From positions 620,001 to 684,000 of the forward strand of contig WUJK01000003.1 in assembly GCA_011317545.1 (NCBI GenBank): a DNA stretch of 64,000 nt, in the 5' to 3' direction. The notes under the pieces are model-generated. The model ran no database searches, was not told the origin of the DNA, and saw only the letters and a list, made by a program, of their open reading frames with translations. Numbering within the stretch: the first letter of the stretch is position 1; every line of letters starts with the position of its first letter. The translations under genes and the position numbers were made by a program. Positions 58,398 through 64,000 of the stretch are shown piece after piece. The stretch is from Coniella vitis (lineage: Eukaryota; Ascomycota; Sordariomycetes; Diaporthales; Schizoparmaceae).

Positions 58398-60242
58398 ATC
58401 GTAGCTCGGTTGTGCTGTATGTACAGAACAACAGCCAGTAACAATGAACAAAAACACAAAAGCAACCCAAGCGACGTGTCAGATTGAGCGGGTGAAGGAA
58501 GAAGGGAGATTGGGAAACCGAGAGGCAAATCGATATCCAGCGAGAATAGAATCTCGGCAGCGACACCAGAACTATGGAAATTGAGGGCCCCCGTTAAAGT
58601 AAAATGAGCACGGGCGAACGCTGCCGTTTGAGGGGGGGACTGCAGCCACTGAAAGCACGACTACATAGTATGTACAGCGCTGCAATACACCCATTGTATG
58701 TACCAAGTAGTAGGTATCCAAGAGCAAGTAGCGTGTCCCAGAATAAGTAAGCGGCGGGCCCCCCTGAAACCAGCCTCGCTCACCTGTCAAGTTTCGCCCC
58801 GACTCTGCCGGGTCGCCGCCGCGTTTCCAAAATGCGACGATGGGATTGAGAAGGATAGCTGGCAATTGCATGCATGTACGTCGTAAAAGAAAGAAACAAC
58901 TGGCAGCTAACGGTAATGGTAGAGCCTACAGATCCTCAGTATACCAAAGCAGTTCCTTCTTGCCGCTAAATAATAGGAATACGAGGTGGCCAAGTATTGC
59001 CTTCAGGGCATTTTCAGGGTTCATTCCCCCCACCCCTTGCCCAAACACCCACTGTTAACAATTGCACAATAGCGGCACAATGTCCTTGACGTGGCAACAA
59101 CTGCGTCGTCCTGTTCTATCAATCCATGCTCGCCAATCATTACTATGTACTTGTGCATTCGGTATCATTGGGCATATGCTACTGACATGCACATCGTAAT
59201 GCCAGTCCATTGAAGGATTGAATCAAACCAAATCAAAATCATACCCCAGCGCAATTCGGCCAGAGAGCTATCGACAGCCAGCCAAATCTAGCCGCGAATT
59301 GGACCGTCGCAGCGTGGTAATTATAGCGCACCATCGCCCACTTCTCATTGGTTCGCGCTTCCTGGGCCCGTAGACACATGGAGGAACCCTGTCTAGACCC
59401 TCGCAGCCTGCCTTGCCCGCCTCGTCTCGCCTTGCTGCGGGATAGGATGGCAGTGGATTTTCGGCTGCTCTCAACGCATTTCTTCCTCGTGGCTGCTGCT
59501 TGCTGGATTTCAACTGACAAATAATCCGCTATTTGGTTGCTCGAGACTGTAGATGTTTACCTCCCAGCCAGATATTGCATGGTCAGGTGCTTTCTCTCGA
59601 CAGACGCACAGGTGCTCGGTGCGACGGTTTGCACTCACAACGCCACCAACACCAGCGTCTCGCATTCGCTCAAGCACCGCCAGCTCAGCCTCGCCTCACC
59701 AGAACCCAATATCGATCTGCACCACTCATTCCACTGCGGCTACGTCTCGAAAGCCCGGACGGCTCCATTGCTGAACAGCAATCTCGCCAGGTCAGAGACT
59801 CGTCAGATCAATACCCAGTCCCCAGCCGGGGGAGGGGGGTTGTTCGGAGGTGAGAAGGCTGGTTCCGCTATGGTTGTGCCCAGAAAAGGGCAATCCAATC
59901 GCAATTCTCAGAGCCACACTTGCTATTCTTGCCTGTACTTGGGCATGTGACGTGGACTCGCAAACTTGTCCGTTCTTCCTGCTTTTCTTGACCATAATCT
60001 GCGCTCTGACAACCTTGTGGTCTTGTCTTGTGGTAACGGCAGGGCTGCCCAGACGTCACGCACTGCTACTGTGTACAGCCACCCGGGGACTAGAAATACT
60101 TATTTCACGTAAGTGGGGATGGCTCAGTCCACGGCCCTGGTGATGTGGACAATATGAGCGCTTTTATACTATGTATCTGTCTTGCAGCAGCCTCAGCAGC
60201 CTCGCGAAAGGACAAACTTTGGCCCAAGCCTGGGCACACCCA

Positions 60243-60260
60243 CCTACCTACCTACCTACC
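60243..60260. repeat. (CTAC)n microsatellite
   Basis: About four and a half CTAC units, followed by a CGAGTACCGAGGTAC inverted element. Confidence 0.75.
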
Positions 60261-60625
60261 CGAGTACCGAGGTACAGCCTTTTGGAGACTTGTACTACAC
60301 ATGGTGGTAGATTGCCTCGTCGCATGCTTCATGCTCTGGAAATGGCGAGAGTCGTGTCACAGGCACACAATCTTGTCCGTGTCGAGGCATACAGCAACAG
60401 CAGAGCCTGGGTGATGTTAACCATTTACGCATCTTTATACTTTACGCTACTGAGGTAAGTAAACGAATTCCACAAGACCCGTCGTTCCGATGTACCGCAC
60501 CAGAAAAATGCGACGCCCGTTTCTTCCCAAGCAAAAGACTGATAGGGCTTCGCTGGCGGTGTCCGCTTAACAATATAAATCAGCCCAGAGAACCAGAAAT
60601 CGTTGCAAACCCCAGAAAAAAGATA

Positions 60626-60643
60626 TGTGTGTGTGTGTGTGTG
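60626..60643. repeat. (TG)9 microsatellite
   Basis: Nine perfect TG units in intergenic DNA. Confidence 0.85.
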
Positions 60644-62772
60644 CTTGCTACTCAAGTACCTTGGACTGATAACGTCTTGCCATGAACGGCTGTCCACTTC
60701 CGAGGTGATTACACATGATACACGCAAGTACCTACACTCACACACTCACTCTCTCTCCCAAAATCATTTAACTTGTCCTATCGAAACACCCTTGTGACCA
60801 GTGGACCAAACCAGCGGGCCGCGATTGCACAAATACATAGTACTATGTATAGAAACTTTGTAATTTATTGGTTGTGGCGGCATCAGCGGGATGGCCCGAG
60901 CGGTGCGCCCGCCGGGGCCGCCTGCCAGCCAGCCAGACGCGGCACGCGGTTCGATATGCTACTTACTGATTGCGGCACACAGGCTCTCAGTCAAACAGGA
61001 GAGTCGGACTGTTAAACATCGCGGGAGGAAAATCTACCACGTCTTTTGACAGCGGTCTGCGGCGCGTTGTGGGTCTTGAAATGCTGGGTAAGCTTCCTGT
61101 AACTGTCCAAGAGGGTATCTCGAAGCGCGTGTGTGAAGTTGGTGAGTACCACCTACCGAGGTAGGTATACTTGGATTCACTACTCCTTATGTAAAGCCCG
61201 CCCTAAAGAAAAGTAAAGCAGTCCAGTTCTGGTCTGGCACACCCCGAATCAAAAAAGTGGTTCAGTGTCAGTCTGTAACTCACAAGTACTTCCCGCCGTC
61301 ATGGCACCGTCAGGCTGATTTATTACTCAAGTAAAGACACCGTGAGATGGTCTTTCATTCCAGATAATGGTTTGTATATACATACATATACATAAGTATG
61401 TATCTTCAAACAGCATATACGTAAGCAATATTTGAACACTTGCCCACAAGCTGTTTGCGCACTACCATGTACTATATACATACACAATATATCTATATCA
61501 AACAACTGTGGGCCAAGAAAATGATGACGCCTCTTTCTCCGGAACACCTAGACACAATATACTGTGCTTCCGAAAAGGTGTGCTTTCATAGTCTCACTTC
61601 ACATAGTACACAGTACTACGTAGTCTATACAATACGGGGAACCAAATAAAAAGATGAAACGGACAAGCAACCATGGATTGCATCACCAATCCATGTTGCA
61701 GCCGCAGGCAAGGCAACCGGGCAGGAAGAGAACTGCATAAATAGGCAATACACACTGTACTTTGCACCTGGTACATAGCAATCACTCCAGATGTCCTTTG
61801 TACGCGACTACGGAGAAAGTAGCAGCGAATTGGCATTTAACAATTTGAAACGGCAATAACCTGTATGTAATGATAATCCAAATGAAATGAGAAAATAACG
61901 CATCCCAATTTTCTGTCAATTTGATTGATTCAAGGGGGGTATATCTAGAATTCAAAGTCTTTGAAAGGGTAACATGAGCGCCAAAGTCCCTTCAAGCGGA
62001 AGCCGAGGCAAATTTGAAAGAATGAAAGTGCACCAAAGAGAAGAAGAGGACAACCCCTTCCTAACATGAAGAATGAAGAAAGAAGTAAAAAAGCAAGAAA
62101 AGTACAAGTAAACCAAGAAAACAAGTAAGGGTGAAGCTAGTGGTCTTGTTTCTTGGGGCAGTAAGAACCAAAGCAACTGCAGCATCCGCTATGCAATTTT
62201 GTCAGTGGTATAGTATAGAAGAGTTGAATGATGAAAAGACAAAAGAAAAAAAAAAAAAAAGAGAGCCCAGTGAAGCCACACCACCACCCCCAATAAAGTT
62301 TCCCAACTCTTTCGCCCAAAAGAACCGATGTTTTCGTCATGAACTCGGCGACCACGTTTCCGAAGATGGCCTGCCCGCTTCTTTTGTTGTTGTTTTCGTG
62401 TCGATGAAGTAAAAAGAAAAAGAAAAAAAAAGAAGGTCGTCAAGATTAAGCGATTATGTGCAGCGAATGTTGAAAAGTCCCCAATTGACGCGACTCTTTC
62501 AAGAGGTTATAAGAAGTTGATATCCATGGCAGCATGATCCGGTGTCCAGATGTTGATCATCTTGTATTGTTGTGTGTTTCCCCAAAAGTCAAACTCGTTT
62601 CAAGGTATACAGGCCGTTTCGACCCCAGTGTTTTTTTCTTCTTTTTCTGCTTTTGGGGTCCCAAGCTTGCAACGACAATATTACAATAGTATAGCGTGAT
62701 TGTCATGAAACTGACAAACACAAAGGAATGGTTGATGAGCGCAAGCGGAAGTGGGTGCCGAGGATACCGAAA

Positions 62773-64000
62773 TTACTCCTCCACCAACGGAGCCGGTGGC
62801 TCCAGCTTCTTCTTGGGCAGCCATTCGGGCGGGCCGACCCTCGTGGGTGGTCGCTCGAGATCCGCTGCAATTTCCTGGCGGACGTGCTTGCACCAGCGTA
62901 GCACCGCATCCTCGAACTCAAGCCAGACCTCGGGCTTGCTGTTGTACACGATGCCTAACGCGTCAACTTTCAGACCCGTGACTTCGAACCGCAGCTCAGC
63001 CGCCTTGGCCCAGTAGCGGATGTTGTCGGCAGCCCGGTAGGGCTTCTGTGTGTCTGTGTGGAACGTGCCAATCATGCCAAAGCGGCGTCGCGACTTACGC
63101 ACAGCAGCATTGTGTAACTGTACCAGCCGTAAGCCGTTTGCAAGGGATGCCAGGAATGGTGTTGGAAGCTCCTGGTCTTGGAGCGGTTTCGACCGGTCAA
63201 CCGGTGTCCATTCGGGTAGTGCTGGCACTGTCATTGTGGTACCGTCTGGTGCGGGCGCCTTGGTTGTGTTTTCGGCGCCGTCGAGCATGCTGACAATGAA
63301 AGCGTATTCGCGCTGCACCTCGGTGCCAGCAGGCCAATCCGAGTCCCTGAGCCAATTCCAAGAAGACCGTTCTTCGTTTTCGGCAGCTTCGATCTTCTCC
63401 TCTTCGTCGAGCATCTTGAAGAGCCCTGTGATCCACTCCTCCATAGCCAGCACTTCGTTGTCACGCATACCGCCCTGGAAATCCCTAGTAGCCATACGCT
63501 TCAGCATCTCCATGACATTGAAGAGCTCCTTGCGTAGCTCTTTCTCGGGCTTGATTGAGTCCAGGCGATCTGGCGCGTCATGTGACGTGTAGTAGACTTT
63601 GGCAGCACGGATAGCCAGTGTCATGACATCGAGAACATGCATGCCCTGCACTTCGAACCAGCCTGGTGCCGCAATGGTAGCCTTGGACAATTGCCTGGCG
63701 TGCGAAGGTGGAGTAGGCGAGTCTGTAAGGGATGTAACTGAGACAATGGATGTCTGACGAGACCGTGGCTCTCCTTCGTGTGGGTTAACCCTGTTGTTCT
63801 TGGCGTACTCGACAGCTTCGCTAGCCAGTGTGAGAGCGGTCCTCAGGTCAGCTTTGAGTTGCCTAATGGAAGGTGGCTTTGGAATGTGCTTTTCCGAGTG
63901 CTTGTAGGTGCTCGCCGTGGGTGGCAGCATAGTGGGATCCGGTTCGTCCCATTCCTCGTAGTCAAAAGGGTCGTCGTCTGGTTCCTCGGTCAATGGCGTC
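62773..64000 (-). CDS. Unrecognised conserved-looking protein, 5' end cut by the window
   Basis: An open frame runs from the right edge to a stop at 62773, at least 408 codons with no intron needed. The frame is already open at the edge, so the true start lies outside. Seen: an acidic N-terminal part (EEPDDDPFDYEEWDEPDP), a helical stretch (KADLRTALTLASEAVEYAKN), GWFEVQGMHVLDVMTLAIRA, a charged helix (EEWITGLFKMLDEEEKIEAA), WNWLRDSDWPAGTEVQREYA, a segment ending RYWAKAAELRFEV and a Pro/Lys tail (PPEWLPKKKLEPPAPLVEE). There are no membrane segments or known catalytic motifs. It reads as a soluble, mostly helical ascomycete protein; I do not recognise the family. Confidence 0.75.
   Translation of the reverse strand, partial: TPLTEEPDDDPFDYEEWDEPDPTMLPPTASTYKHSEKHIPKPPSIRQLKADLRTALTLASEAVEYAKNNRVNPHEGEPRSRQTSIVSVTSLTDSPTPPSHARQLSKATIAAPGWFEVQGMHVLDVMTLAIRAAKVYYTSHDAPDRLDSIKPEKELRKELFNVMEMLKRMATRDFQGGMRDNEVLAMEEWITGLFKMLDEEEKIEAAENEERSSWNWLRDSDWPAGTEVQREYAFIVSMLDGAENTTKAPAPDGTTMTVPALPEWTPVDRSKPLQDQELPTPFLASLANGLRLVQLHNAAVRKSRRRFGMIGTFHTDTQKPYRAADNIRYWAKAAELRFEVTGLKVDALGIVYNSKPEVWLEFEDAVLRWCKHVRQEIAADLERPPTRVGPPEWLPKKKLEPPAPLVEE

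Larger units (their letters stand above)
57930..62772. promoter_or_regulatory. Long region upstream of KAR9
   Basis: 4.8 kb between KAR9 (running left) and the 3' end of the right-edge gene. Near KAR9 lie a (CAG)12 tract and CTGCAGAC-type repeats. ACATAGTA/TACTATGT copies occur at 58663, 59141, 60167, 60835, 60841 and 61601. Microsatellites (CTAC)n and (TG)9 lie at 60243-60260 and 60626-60643. An A-rich run sits at about 62248-62263. The open frame 59537-59950 is Ser/Thr/His-rich and unconvincing. No gene was accepted. Confidence 0.35.

Noticed and set aside
59537..59950. Ser/Thr/His-rich open frames as a gene
   Set aside because: Two overlapping frames of similar quality, no family resemblance and no clear splice partners.
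60895..60965. tRNA-like A box (TGGCCCGAGCGG) and B box (GGTTCGATATG) 50 bp apart
   Set aside because: The A box has an extra C, the T-stem does not pair around GTTCGAT, and no acceptor stem can be formed.

Overview
This window reads as nuclear DNA of a filamentous ascomycete, most probably a sordariomycete and perhaps Hypocreales. The evidence is the gene content (HET-domain protein, Zn2Cys6 regulator, KAR9-family protein, DUF202 membrane protein), genes broken by short introns (mostly 50-150 nt, GT...AG with CTAAC/CTGAC-like branch sites), and long intergenic spaces full of short palindromes such as TACATAGTA and CCTAGGTAC. The order is inferred from style, not from a database match.

Layout, left to right. 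1-1.94 kb: no gene recognised. 1.94-5.7 kb (minus): second-largest subunit of RNA polymerase I. 8.7-9.6 kb (plus): ARL8-type small GTPase in four exons, one of them 20 nt. 11.7-13.9 kb (minus): HET-domain protein. 16.3-22.3 kb (plus): DOP1/Dopey. 22.4-23.5 kb (minus): TGS1 cap hypermethylase, whose best gene model needs a GC-AG intron. 24.1-25.2 kb (plus): GRASP/Grh1 Golgi protein. 25.4-26.1 kb (minus): OST2/DAD1. 26.1-34.2 kb: gene-poor stretch, partly AT-rich, with a broken extracellular Cu/Zn-type superoxide dismutase at 29.4-30.2 kb. 34.3-36.5 kb (plus): MOCOS-like PLP sulfurase. 37.5-38.1 kb (minus): small MARVEL-like membrane protein with a frame conflict. 40.5-40.9 kb (minus): V-ATPase Vo subunit f (RNASEK type). 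41.5-42.3 kb (plus): DUF202 protein. 44.4-45.9 kb (minus): Zn2Cys6 transcription factor. 45.9-54.4 kb: gene-free. 54.4-57.9 kb (minus): KAR9-family protein. 62.8 kb to the edge (minus): unrecognised protein, cut by the window.

The intact genes are mostly housekeeping. Several serve the endomembrane system (ARL8, DOP1, GRASP, OST2, V-ATPase f); they alternate in strand and form no operon. The accessory part is the HET gene, the 26-34 kb island with its SOD relic, and possible exon relics at 39.6-40.1 kb.

All splice models were built by eye from donor/acceptor sites, reading frame and remembered family motifs. No alignment or transcript data were available.
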